Of a stretch of DNA of 64,000 nucleotides, positions 50,842-59,913 are shown piece by piece. How positions within the stretch are numbered: the stretch's first letter is position 1; the number at the start of each line of letters is the position of its first letter. The DNA is from M3007 sp046329435 (lineage in GTDB: Bacteria > Bacteroidota > Bacteroidia > Chitinophagales > Saprospiraceae), in assembly GCA_046329435.1 (NCBI GenBank), contig JAXLUR010000010.1:1-64000 (forward strand). The letters run 5' to 3'. The position numbers were made by a program, and so were the translations under genes. Under the pieces are notes generated by a model. It was given only the letters and a program-made list of their open reading frames with translations, ran no database searches and had not been told where the DNA came from.

Positions 50842-51429
50842 ATGCAAAAAGAACCGATGACGGATAACGCCGCAGGCAATACCGTCGAAGAAAAGAAATG
50901 GTATTCTCTCCGTGTCATCAGTGGCAAGGAGAAGAAAATAAAGGAACGTATCGATCTCGAGGTCGAGCGCGCCGGCTGGGCAGGCTTTATCTTCCAGGTA
51001 ATCGTTCCTACCGAGAAGGTGTATAAAATTCGCAACGGCAAAAAAGTCGTTCAGGAACGAAACCTGCTGCCGGGCTATATTCTGGTCGAGGCATACGGAT
51101 CCAAACTCAACGGAGACGTAGCCAAGATTATCAGCGATATGCCCAATGTCATTCACTTCCTGGGGAAGGAAACACCTATTCCCATGACTCAAAGTGAAGC
51201 GAACCGATTGCTCGGCAAAGTTGACGAAAGCAGCGAAGCCGGCGAAACGATGATCGAACCCTTCCTCGTCAACGAAACTGTCCGGATTATCGACGGCCCG
51301 TTTACCGACTTTGTTGGCGATATCCAGGAGGTTAACGAAGAGAAAAAGAAACTCAAGGTAATCGTTAAAATCTTCGGACGCGGAACGGAAGTCGAACTGA
51401 ACTTTATGCAAGTTGAAAAAATCAGTTGA
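50842..51429 (+). CDS. nusG: Transcription termination/antitermination factor NusG
   Basis: 195 residues. The NGN domain (KWYSLRVISGKEKKIKERI ... VIHFLGKETPIPMTQ) is followed by a KOW domain (VNETVRIIDGPFTDFVGDIQEVNEEKKKLKVIVKIFGR, core IDGPFTDFVGDIQEV). It binds RNA polymerase and links it to ribosomal protein S10. An alternative ATG at 50857 (MTDNAAG) would shorten it by five residues. Confidence 0.97.
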   Translation: MQKEPMTDNAAGNTVEEKKWYSLRVISGKEKKIKERIDLEVERAGWAGFIFQVIVPTEKVYKIRNGKKVVQERNLLPGYILVEAYGSKLNGDVAKIISDMPNVIHFLGKETPIPMTQSEANRLLGKVDESSEAGETMIEPFLVNETVRIIDGPFTDFVGDIQEVNEEKKKLKVIVKIFGRGTEVELNFMQVEKIS

Positions 51430-51562
51430 TCCAGATCTGTTGATACCCGCTTCTCCCGGGTTCGCTTCCACAAAAGATCGACATCGGCAGGTTTTACATA
51501 CTGTACAACAGGATTTTTATCTTTAACCAATCCTCCGAATTCCTCTAAATCAGGAATCCATC

Positions 51563-52018
51563 ATGGCAAAAGAAGTAGACATTTATATTAAACTCCAGGT
51601 AAAAGGCGGTCAGGCCAACCCTGCTCCCCCGATCGGTCCGGCACTCGGTTCGAAAGGTGTGAATATCATGGAGTTCTGCAAGCGTTTCAACGCGCAGACG
51701 ACTGAACAAATGGGCAAGGTATTGCCGGTAATCATCCAGGTGTACAAAGACAAAACCTTTGACTTTGTCATCAAGACACCGCCGGCCGCCATTCAGCTGT
51801 TCGAAGCCGCCAAACTGGCTCCCGGCAAAGGTTCACCCGAACCCAACCGTAAAAAAGTCGGCACCGTTACCTGGGAACAGGTGCGCGCGATCGCTGAAAA
51901 CAAAATGCCCGACCTCAACTGCTTTACGGTCGAATCGGCTATGAAAATGGTCGCCGGTACGGCTCGCAGCATGGGTCTGACGATCTCCGGCACGCCGCCG
52001 TGGGGTGATCAAGCATGA
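51563..52018 (+). CDS. rplK: 50S ribosomal protein L11
   Basis: 151 residues; the N-terminal VKGGQANPAPPIGPALGSKGVNIMEFC (core PAPPIGPALGSKGVNIM) and the C-terminal rRNA-binding domain GTARSMGLTI are intact. It binds the GTPase-associated centre of 23S rRNA. It is longer than in E. coli (142) by a few residues. Confidence 0.97.
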   Translation: MAKEVDIYIKLQVKGGQANPAPPIGPALGSKGVNIMEFCKRFNAQTTEQMGKVLPVIIQVYKDKTFDFVIKTPPAAIQLFEAAKLAPGKGSPEPNRKKVGTVTWEQVRAIAENKMPDLNCFTVESAMKMVAGTARSMGLTISGTPPWGDQA

Positions 52019-52101
52019 AGTTAGCCGGGCATATAGCCTGTTGCTGATATAAAAGGGAGTTTCGGCCCAACCCGAAACGCAAAACCTTAAACACACAATT
52101 A

Positions 52102-52797
52102 ATGGCACAACTGACGAAAAAACGCAAAGCCGTTGACTCGAAAGTGGACAAGGACAAGCTCTACTCCCTCAACGAGGCGATGGGTTTGGTAAAAGAAGTC
52201 AACACGACGAAGTTCAATGCATCGGTCGATGTTCACGTCCGCCTCGGCGTCGATCCCCGCAAAGCAGACCAGGCTCTGCGCGGTACGGTATCACTTCCGC
52301 ATGGTACCGGCAAAACCAAACGAGTACTGGTTTTCTGTACGCCCGAGAAAGAAAACGAAGCAAAAGAAGCCGGCGCTGATTTCGTCGGCCTCGACGATTA
52401 CATCCAGAAGGTCTCCGAAGGCTGGATGGATGTGGACGTCATCATCGCCACGCCTAATGTGATGGCGCAGCTGGGTAAGGTTGCGCGTATCCTCGGCCCT
52501 CGCGGCCTGATGCCCAACCCTAAAACCGGCACGGTGACCAACGATATTGCCTCCGCAGTTTCCGAAGTCAAGAAAGGTAAAATCGCCTTCCGTGTTGACA
52601 AATTCGGGATCGTACACGCTTCCATTGGCCGCGTGAGCTTCTCCCCGGATCAACTTTCCGATAACGCACACGAACTGATCGCAACGCTCGTCCGTATGAA
52701 GCCTGCCAGCGCGAAAGGGGTTTATATGAAATCCATTTCCGTTGCCAGCACCATGAGCCCGGGCATCGCCGTCGATCCGAAATCTATCAAAGTCTAA
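52102..52797 (+). CDS. rplA: 50S ribosomal protein L1
   Basis: 231 residues. The binding motif TPNVMAQLGKVARILGPRGLMPNPKTGTVT (core LGPRGLMPNPKTGTV) is typical. L1 shapes the E-site stalk and can repress its own mRNA. It lies 83 bp after rplK. Confidence 0.97.
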   Translation: MAQLTKKRKAVDSKVDKDKLYSLNEAMGLVKEVNTTKFNASVDVHVRLGVDPRKADQALRGTVSLPHGTGKTKRVLVFCTPEKENEAKEAGADFVGLDDYIQKVSEGWMDVDVIIATPNVMAQLGKVARILGPRGLMPNPKTGTVTNDIASAVSEVKKGKIAFRVDKFGIVHASIGRVSFSPDQLSDNAHELIATLVRMKPASAKGVYMKSISVASTMSPGIAVDPKSIKV

Positions 52798-52900
52798 TTC
52801 GGTGGACCGGGAGTTCGGCCTTTTGCAGCCATAATACTGGCTCAAACGCTCGAAAACCCTTCATCAAAATTCAACACTCACATTTCAATTCATCATAGAA

Positions 52901-53428
52901 ATGACCAGAGAAGAAAAAACGGCGGCGATTGCGGAATTGAAAGAAGAACTCGGCAGCAGCCCGTTCTTCTACTTCACCGATTCCTCGACCCTGCCGGTCG
53001 CCAAGATCAACAAGTTCCGCCGGATGTGCTTCGAGCAGGGCATCAAAGTCAAGGTGGCGAAAAACACCCTGATTCAGAAAGCGCTTGAAGCCGAAGCAGA
53101 CAGCAAAGGCTACGCCGCCTTGTTCGATGTGCTGCACGGCCCCACCACGATTCTGATTTCCTCGAATCCCAAAGCTCCGGCCAAACTGATCGAGGAATTC
53201 CGCAAATCGGAAGAGCGTCCGCTGCTCAAAGCTGCCTACATCGATACGGCAGTATTTGTCGGCGACGACCAACTGAAAGCGCTCACGCAATTGAAGAGCA
53301 AAGAAGAGATGATCGGCGAGATCATCGGCCTGCTGCAGTCGCCGATGAAACGCGTAGCCAGCCAGATTACGGCTACGGGTACCAAGATCGCCGGCATCGT
53401 CAAAACGCTCGAAGAGCGCGACGCCTGA
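52901..53428 (+). CDS. rplJ: 50S ribosomal protein L10
   Basis: 175 residues. It anchors the L7/L12 stalk. Seen are FYFTDSSTLPVAKINKFRRMC and KVAKNTLIQKAL of the RNA-binding domain, and a C-terminal helix for L7/L12 dimers. The leader 52798-52900 is where L10 would bind for autoregulation; I see no strong fold there. Confidence 0.96.
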   Translation: MTREEKTAAIAELKEELGSSPFFYFTDSSTLPVAKINKFRRMCFEQGIKVKVAKNTLIQKALEAEADSKGYAALFDVLHGPTTILISSNPKAPAKLIEEFRKSEERPLLKAAYIDTAVFVGDDQLKALTQLKSKEEMIGEIIGLLQSPMKRVASQITATGTKIAGIVKTLEERDA

Positions 53429-53521
53429 TACTTACGGCTTCCAAGTACGCACAATATGCGCGCCTGAAAAAACCTTTCATCACTCACCACATTCGCAAAC
53501 AACTTTTTAAATTTTACTACA

Positions 53522-53905
53522 ATGGCAGATTTGAAAGCACTGGCTGAAACGCTCGTGAACCTCACGATTAAAGAAGCCAATGAACTGGCCGCTATTTTGA
53601 AAGACGACTACGGCATCGAACCGGCTGCTGCCGCTGTTGCTGTGGCTGCTGCTCCGGCAGGCGGCGGTGGTGGCGAAGCTGCTCCTGCTGAAAAGACCGA
53701 ATTCGACGTCATCCTGAAAGATGCCGGCGCCAACAAACTCAACGTCGTGAAAGAGGTGAAAAACATCCTCGGCCTCGGCCTGAAAGAAGCCAAAGACCTC
53801 GTCGATGGCGCTCCCAGCCCGCTGAAAAACGGCGTGAACAAAGCCGAAGCAGAGTCGATCAAATCCGCTCTCGAAGCTGCCGGCGCTGTTGTCGAAGTGA
53901 AGTAA
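53522..53905 (+). CDS. rplL: 50S ribosomal protein L7/L12
   Basis: 127 residues. N-terminal dimerisation helices, an alanine/glycine/proline-rich hinge (AAPAGGGGGEAAPAEK) and the factor-binding C-terminal domain FDVILKDAGANKLNVVKEVKNILGLGLKEAKDLVDGAP (core GLGLKEAKDLVDGAP). Binds elongation factors. Normal length. Confidence 0.97.
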   Translation: MADLKALAETLVNLTIKEANELAAILKDDYGIEPAAAAVAVAAAPAGGGGGEAAPAEKTEFDVILKDAGANKLNVVKEVKNILGLGLKEAKDLVDGAPSPLKNGVNKAEAESIKSALEAAGAVVEVK

Positions 53906-54024
53906 GCAGGAAGGCGGTTCCAAAGTCTGGCGCTTTTCACAAAGCGCTGCTTTTTCCACCCTAGGCTTACTTTTCCGACATTCATGCTCGCAACGACCAC
54001 ATTCTTTTACAGATTATAATGATA

Positions 54025-54064
54025 AGGCTTAACGCTGCACCCTGCCGGGAAAAGCGTTAAGCCT
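54025..54064 (+). ncRNA. Hairpin in the rplL-rpoB spacer
   Basis: A perfect 11-bp inverted repeat AGGCTTAACGC (54025-54035) with GCGTTAAGCCT (54054-54064), with no T-tract. The 306-bp spacer (53906-54211) has no gene. In many bacteria this spacer holds an attenuator or RNase III site that tunes rpoBC relative to the ribosomal genes. Confidence 0.6.
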
Positions 54065-54211
54065 ATCGTTGTCTGTACCGGAAACCTGTTCGACAAAACT
54101 TTTCCGCTCTAATTTGCGTTATACACGGCTTGCGGTTGAAACGACACCCGGCCTCGTCAGTAAAAGCACTGACGTACTGCAAATCCAGCACACCAGCATA
54201 CTTTGCAAAAA

Positions 54212-57200
54212 ATGACCAATAACGGCATCTCCAAAGGAGTAGTAAAAACCGGCGTTCAGGAGCGCGTGAATTTTGGCAAAATTCGCCTCGCCGATCACTA
54301 CCCCGACCTCCTCGAAATCCAACTTAAGTCCTTCCAGGAGTTTTTCCAGTTGGAAACGACTCCTGAAAACCGGGCTACGGAAGGATTGTACAAGGTGTTT
54401 AAGGAAAACTTCCCGATCACCGACGCGCGCAATATTTTCAATCTCGAATTCCTCGACTACTTCGTTGACCCCCCGCGTTACACCATCGACGAGTGTATGC
54501 AGCGTGGCCTTACCTACTCGGTGCCACTCAAAGCGAAGTTGAAACTCTCTTGCAACGATCCGGAACACATTGATTTCCAGACAATCGTGCAAGACGTGTT
54601 TCTCGGGAACATCCCTTACATGACCCCCAAAGGTACCTTTGTGATCAATGGCGCCGAACGGGTTATCGTGTCGCAGTTGCACCGCTCGCCGGGCGTATTC
54701 TTCGGTCAGTCGTATCACCCCAACGGTACGAAGATCTACTCCGCCCGCGTGATTCCGTTCAAAGGCGCATGGATGGAGTTTGCCACCGACATTAACCTGG
54801 TGATGTATGCCTACATCGACCGGAAAAAGAAATTCCCCGTCACCACCCTTCTGCGCGCAATCGGGTACGACACGGACAAGGCAATCCTCGACCTGTTCAA
54901 TCTGGCCGATGAAATCGCCTGCACCCGTGAAAACCTTGAAGCCGCTGTTGGCCGCAAACTGGCCGCCCGGGTACTTAAAACCTGGACCGAAGACTTCGTT
55001 GACGAAGATACCGGTGAGGTGGTTACCATCGAGCGTAACGAGATCATCCTCGAACGCGACACCGTGCTCGACGAAGAAAACCTCGAACAGATTCTCGATG
55101 CCGGTACCACTACCATCATTCTTCAGCGCACCGATATCGACGAAGACTTCTCGATCATTTACAATACGCTGCAAAAAGACCCGACTTCGAGCGAACTCGA
55201 AGCCGTGACCTATATTTATCGTCAGCTGCGCGGCAGCGATCCGCCCGATGACGAAACCGCCCGCGGCATTATCGACAAGCTGTTTTTCTCCGACAAACGC
55301 TACAACCTCGGCGATGTCGGCCGCTTCAAGATCAACCGCAAACTCGGTCTCGACATTGATGAGAACAACCTCGTGCTGACGAAAGAGGACATCATCGCCA
55401 TAGTGCGCTACATGGTGAGCCTCATCAATAGCAAGGCCGATATCGATGACATCGACCACCTCTCCAACCGCCGTGTACGCACGGTAGGCGAGCAGTTGTA
55501 CGCCCAGTTCGGCGTGGGTCTGGCCCGTATGGCCCGCACCATTCGCGAACGGATGAACGTACGCGATAACGAGGTGTTCACTCCTGTGGACCTCATCAAC
55601 GCCCGTACGCTGTCGTCGGTCATCAACTCGTTCTTCGGTACCAGCCAGTTGTCTCAATTCCTTGACCAGACCAACCCCCTGAGCGAGATCACGCACAAGC
55701 GGCGTATCTCCGCGCTCGGCCCGGGCGGTCTGTCGCGTGAGCGTGCCGGTTTCGAAGTGCGCGACGTGCACTATTCGCACTACGGCCGTCTGTGCACGAT
55801 CGAAACGCCGGAAGGCCCGAATATCGGTCTGATTTCGACGTTGTGCACACACGCCAAGATCAACAAGATGGGCTTCCTCGAAACGCCCTACCGCCGTGTA
55901 AAAGACGGTAAAGTGGTGCTCGAAGGCTCCGCAGAATACCTTTCGGCCGAAGCCGAAGATAAGATGAAGATCGCTCAGGCCAATACGCCGGTCAGCGAAG
56001 TGGGCGCGTTCCTCAACGATCGTATCAAAGCCCGTGAAAGCGGCGACTTCCCGATTCTCACGCCCGAAGAGGTGGAATATATTGACGTGGCCCCCAACCA
56101 GATCGTGGGTGTGTCTGCTTCGTTGATTCCCTTCCTCGAAAATGACGACGCCAACCGCGCACTCATGGGCTCCAACATGCAGCGCCAGGCTGTCCCGCTT
56201 ATTCGGCCGCACTCGCCGATTGTCGGTACGGGCCTGGAAGCCAAGGTTGCCCGCGACTCCCGGATGCTGATCAATGCAGAAGGCCCTGGCGTCGTGAAAT
56301 ATGTGGACGCCAACGAAATTACGATCAGCTACGACCGTACCGAACAGGACGAGCTCGTTTCGTTCGAAGATTCGGAAAAAACGTACAAACTGACCAAGTT
56401 CATGCGTACCAACCAGGGTACCTGCATCAACCTGAAACCGATTGTACGTCGCGGCCAGCGCGTTGAAGAAGGCGATATCCTTTGCGAAGGCTATGCTACC
56501 GAAAACGGCGAACTCGCCCTTGGCCAAAACCTGAAGGTGGCTTTCATGCCCTGGAAAGGGTACAACTTCGAGGATGCTATCGTGCTCTCCGAGCGCGTTG
56601 TACAGGAAGATATCTTTACCTCCATCCACATCGAGCACTTCGAACTCGATGTCCGTGATACCAAACTGGGTGAAGAAGAACTCACGGCGGATATTCCGAA
56701 CGTGAGCGAAGACGCTACCAAGGACCTCGACGAAAACGGCATTATCCGCATCGGCGCGTGGGCCAAGGAAGGCGATATCCTTATCGGGAAGATCACGCCC
56801 AAAGGCGAAACCGACCCGACTCCCGAGGAAAAACTGCTTCGCGCTATCTTCGGCGACAAGGCAGGCGACGTCAAGGATGCTTCGCTCAAAGTGCCGCCGA
56901 GCATCAGCGGTGTGGTCATCGACAAGCAACTTTTTGCCCGCGCCAAAAAAGACAAGGTGCAAAAAGAGTCGGAGAAACTTCAACTAGACAAACTTGAAGA
57001 CGAGCACCAGGTCAACCTCAACGAGTTGAAAACTCGCCTGATTGACAAGCTGTTGCAGCTGGTAAAAGATAAAGTGACCAATGGTATTCGCAGTATTTAT
57101 GGCGAGGAAATGGTTCCGAAAGGCACCAAACTGACCCAGCAAGTACTTCGCGACCAGATCGATTACAGCCAGGTTGACTACAGCAAATGGGTCAGCGATG

Positions 57201-58048
57201 CGCCGACCAACCAATTGATTGCCCGCCTTTTGCACAACTACAGCATCAAGGTGAACGAGGAAGTCGGTCGTTACAAACGGGAAAAATTCAACATCTCCAT
57301 CGGTGATGAATTGCCCGCCGGCGTATTGAAACTTGCCAAGGTTTACCTGGCCAAAAAGCGCAAACTGAAAGTAGGTGACAAGCTCGCCGGCCGTCACGGT
57401 AACAAAGGTATCGTGAGCCGTATCGTGCGTATGGAAGATATGCCCTTCCTCGAAGACGGCACCCCCGTCGACGTGGTGCTCAACCCGCTGGGCGTGCCTT
57501 CGCGTATGAATCTCGGCCAGATTTTCGAGACCGTACTCGGCTGGTCGGGCGAACGCCTCGGCCTTAAATTCGCCACTCCGATCTTCGACGGCGCCAAGAC
57601 CGACGAAGTGGAGGCCTGGATTGAAAAAGCCGGCCTTCCCGAATTGGGCCAGACCTACCTTCACGATGGCGAAACGGGCGACCGCTTCCACCAGAAAGCC
57701 ACAGTGGGCATCATTTACATGCTCAAACTGAGCCACATGGTTGACGACAAGATGCACGCCCGTTCGATCGGCCCGTACTCGCTGATTACGCAACAACCCC
57801 TCGGCGGTAAAGCCCAGTTCGGTGGTCAGCGTTTTGGCGAGATGGAGGTTTGGGCACTTGAAGCTTACGGCGCTTCCAATATCCTGCAAGAGTTGCTGAC
57901 CTTCAAATCGGACGATATTCAGGGCCGTGCCAAGGCTTATGAAGCCATCGTCAAAGGCGATAATCTGCCGGACGCCAACATCCCCGAATCGTTCAACGTA
58001 TTGGTGCACGAATTGAGGGGCCTGGCATTGGATGTGAAATTTGAATAA
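54212..58048 (+). CDS. rpoB: RNA polymerase subunit beta
   Basis: 1278 residues. Markers include the rifampicin region FFGTSQLSQFLDQTNPLSEITHKRRISALGPGGLSRERAGFEVRDVH (core SQFLDQTNPLSEITHKRR), GLISTLCTHAKIN, the RNA-exit segment PWKGYNFEDAIVLSERV and the catalytic-domain blocks GRHGNKGIVSRI and GGKAQFGGQRFGEMEVWALEAYGA near the end. The rifampicin-region wild-type residues D, H, R, S are present, so no resistance mutation is visible. The start is ATG 54212, as an upstream TTG adds only three codons. It is followed not by rpoC but by two inserted genes. Confidence 0.97.
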   Translation: MTNNGISKGVVKTGVQERVNFGKIRLADHYPDLLEIQLKSFQEFFQLETTPENRATEGLYKVFKENFPITDARNIFNLEFLDYFVDPPRYTIDECMQRGLTYSVPLKAKLKLSCNDPEHIDFQTIVQDVFLGNIPYMTPKGTFVINGAERVIVSQLHRSPGVFFGQSYHPNGTKIYSARVIPFKGAWMEFATDINLVMYAYIDRKKKFPVTTLLRAIGYDTDKAILDLFNLADEIACTRENLEAAVGRKLAARVLKTWTEDFVDEDTGEVVTIERNEIILERDTVLDEENLEQILDAGTTTIILQRTDIDEDFSIIYNTLQKDPTSSELEAVTYIYRQLRGSDPPDDETARGIIDKLFFSDKRYNLGDVGRFKINRKLGLDIDENNLVLTKEDIIAIVRYMVSLINSKADIDDIDHLSNRRVRTVGEQLYAQFGVGLARMARTIRERMNVRDNEVFTPVDLINARTLSSVINSFFGTSQLSQFLDQTNPLSEITHKRRISALGPGGLSRERAGFEVRDVHYSHYGRLCTIETPEGPNIGLISTLCTHAKINKMGFLETPYRRVKDGKVVLEGSAEYLSAEAEDKMKIAQANTPVSEVGAFLNDRIKARESGDFPILTPEEVEYIDVAPNQIVGVSASLIPFLENDDANRALMGSNMQRQAVPLIRPHSPIVGTGLEAKVARDSRMLINAEGPGVVKYVDANEITISYDRTEQDELVSFEDSEKTYKLTKFMRTNQGTCINLKPIVRRGQRVEEGDILCEGYATENGELALGQNLKVAFMPWKGYNFEDAIVLSERVVQEDIFTSIHIEHFELDVRDTKLGEEELTADIPNVSEDATKDLDENGIIRIGAWAKEGDILIGKITPKGETDPTPEEKLLRAIFGDKAGDVKDASLKVPPSISGVVIDKQLFARAKKDKVQKESEKLQLDKLEDEHQVNLNELKTRLIDKLLQLVKDKVTNGIRSIYGEEMVPKGTKLTQQVLRDQIDYSQVDYSKWVSDAPTNQLIARLLHNYSIKVNEEVGRYKREKFNISIGDELPAGVLKLAKVYLAKKRKLKVGDKLAGRHGNKGIVSRIVRMEDMPFLEDGTPVDVVLNPLGVPSRMNLGQIFETVLGWSGERLGLKFATPIFDGAKTDEVEAWIEKAGLPELGQTYLHDGETGDRFHQKATVGIIYMLKLSHMVDDKMHARSIGPYSLITQQPLGGKAQFGGQRFGEMEVWALEAYGASNILQELLTFKSDDIQGRAKAYEAIVKGDNLPDANIPESFNVLVHELRGLALDVKFE

Positions 58049-58108
58049 TGCCCAAGTACAGGCTGCGGCCGAACTTGTTTCGACCGCAGCCTTTAAAAGA
58101 TAAGAGAC

Positions 58109-59152
58109 GTGAACTGTATTGCCACCTGGATTTATCTGGATAGCCCGGAAGAAAGCTCCGAGTACCCGCAGGTAGGCCAACAGTCGCACCTTGAAAAGTT
58201 TCAGCGGATCTATTGGAAGTGCGTTTCGGTGTTTTTTGGCCTGAGCACACGCCTGAATCCTGACTGCAAACACATACTGTTCTCCAATAAAAGATTGGAC
58301 GAATTCCCTGATATTCAGGGGTTTGACATAAAAAAACAGCTGCGCGATGCAAATGTGGAAGTGGTGACCTTGCCGTTAACCTGGCAAACTCCGCCGGGTT
58401 ATTTCGGAAAATGGAGAAACCAGTTCTACATTTTTGACGTGCTTATGTTCTTTGAAAAAAACTACCACGACAGCACGGATGCATTTGTTGTGCTCGATTC
58501 GGATTGCCTCATTAATCGTTCGCTTCATGAACTTTTTGGCGCTATCCGGGAGAAATCATTGCTGGCATTGACCATGCCGTATGACTCGAACCACAACATT
58601 AATGGCGTGACAAGGCGCGAAATGCGTACTATTTTCGCTGACCTTGACAACGGTATTGATCCCGGGCATGACCCCTTGTACTACGGCGGTGAAATTTTTG
58701 CAGCAACCTTGCCGGTTGTTCAAAAAATCAATGCCCTGGTACCGGCGGTTTGGGATAATATGATGGCAAGGTTTGAGAAAGGAAAACCCAAATTGAATGA
58801 AGAGGCCCATTTTCTCAGTTATTGCTATTACAAAATTGGCAATCCTGGCGCTCTTGAGCCTTTTATCAAACGGATTTGGACTGCTCCGCACCACAATAAT
58901 GTCAAACCTGCTGATGCACAATTGCCCATCTGGCATCTGCCGTCTGAAAAAACCGGGGGTATCGCGTTGCTTTTTGAGCGCCTTCGACAAAACCCCGATG
59001 TTCTTCATACACCGGATAACATGTTGTTTGAAGCACTCGGCAAATATGTTGGTGTACCAGTTCGTACCAAGTGGCTGGGTTTGAAACATTTTTTGAAGTA
59101 CACGCCGCTTTATCGCTGGCTGAAAAAACAAAAGACGAATGTTGCTCTTTGA
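58109..59152 (+). CDS. Glycosyltransferase-like protein inserted between rpoB and rpoC
   Basis: 347 residues from a GTG start. The middle shows a nucleotide-sugar glycosyltransferase layout: a beta-strand followed by VVLDSDCLIN (a DXD-type metal site) and LYYGGEIFAA, which resembles the acceptor side of GT-A folds. The N-terminus (MNCIATWIYLDSPEES) and C-terminus (KYTPLYRWLKKQK) are not typical of any family I can name. It overlaps the next gene by 14 bp and is in the same frame direction as rpoB, so all are probably co-transcribed. Its composition is AT-richer than rpoB or rpoC. Confidence 0.7.
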   Translation: MNCIATWIYLDSPEESSEYPQVGQQSHLEKFQRIYWKCVSVFFGLSTRLNPDCKHILFSNKRLDEFPDIQGFDIKKQLRDANVEVVTLPLTWQTPPGYFGKWRNQFYIFDVLMFFEKNYHDSTDAFVVLDSDCLINRSLHELFGAIREKSLLALTMPYDSNHNINGVTRREMRTIFADLDNGIDPGHDPLYYGGEIFAATLPVVQKINALVPAVWDNMMARFEKGKPKLNEEAHFLSYCYYKIGNPGALEPFIKRIWTAPHHNNVKPADAQLPIWHLPSEKTGGIALLFERLRQNPDVLHTPDNMLFEALGKYVGVPVRTKWLGLKHFLKYTPLYRWLKKQKTNVAL

Positions 59153-59852
59153 CGAAGAGGACAAAAAATACCTGAAGGGAACTGCTTTTTCAAGCATTTA
59201 CCGTTTTCAATTCAAGGGAACATCCAGTCCTCTTACCCGACTGGATTGCCTTAAGAAGTTAGTGAAAGACAAAAGAGTCATTCACTTTGGCTGTGTCGAC
59301 CATTTGCCGTTGATCGAACAAAGGCGAAAATCTGGCAATTGGCTGCATGAAGTACTTTCCGGAGAAGCTGCAAAAGTTGTTGGCATTGATATCAATTCCC
59401 AAGGCATTCAGTATATGAATCGCGAAGGTTTCGAATCGTATATCAGCAATGTAGTTACCGATCCAATTCCATCATCGCTGACAGAAGGCTCCCGCTGGGA
59501 TTACCTGCTTGCTGGCGAGGTAGTTGAACACATCGGCAATCCGGTTGAATTTCTCGCGCACATTCGCCAGAAATATGGCCCTGTGACAGATAGAATCATT
59601 ATTACAGTGCCCAATGCATGGAGTTATACCAGTGTTCGTTTCGCACTTCGCAATGAAGAAATGATCAATACAGACCACCGTTTCTGGTTTACACCATACA
59701 CGTTGGCCAAAATTGCCACTGATGCCGGCATTCAAGTAGAAGGATATGAAATGTGTCTTGATGAATACCCTTCTCCTTTTAATTTGAAATACTGGCTGGC
59801 GCGCCGGCGACCCGGATTAAGAAACCGGATCGTCTTAATTGGCAAATTCTAG
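59139..59852 (+). CDS. Class I SAM-dependent methyltransferase inserted between rpoB and rpoC
   Basis: 237 residues from ATG 59139. SAM-binding motif I is RVIHFGCVDHLPL, motif II VVGIDINSQGI and motif III WDYLLAGEVVEHIGNPVEFL; VPNAWSYTS is a methyltransferase post-III block. The pair glycosyltransferase-like/methyltransferase with overlapping ends suggests polysaccharide or surface-glycan modification. One sampled 60-base line of the gene is about 45 percent GC against about 60 percent in a line of rpoB, consistent with insertion from elsewhere. 61 bp separate it from rpoC. Confidence 0.8.
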   Translation: MLLFDEEDKKYLKGTAFSSIYRFQFKGTSSPLTRLDCLKKLVKDKRVIHFGCVDHLPLIEQRRKSGNWLHEVLSGEAAKVVGIDINSQGIQYMNREGFESYISNVVTDPIPSSLTEGSRWDYLLAGEVVEHIGNPVEFLAHIRQKYGPVTDRIIITVPNAWSYTSVRFALRNEEMINTDHRFWFTPYTLAKIATDAGIQVEGYEMCLDEYPSPFNLKYWLARRRPGLRNRIVLIGKF

Positions 59853-59913
59853 ATTTTGAACCATTACCTGATTAACCTATCCAATACATTTTTGGCTATC
59901 ACATCTCTGCAAT

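Noticed and set aside
54119..56983. Minus-strand open frame of 954 codons opposite rpoB (and a similar one opposite rpoC)
   Set aside because: Antisense shadow of conserved RNA polymerase coding sequence with biased codons.
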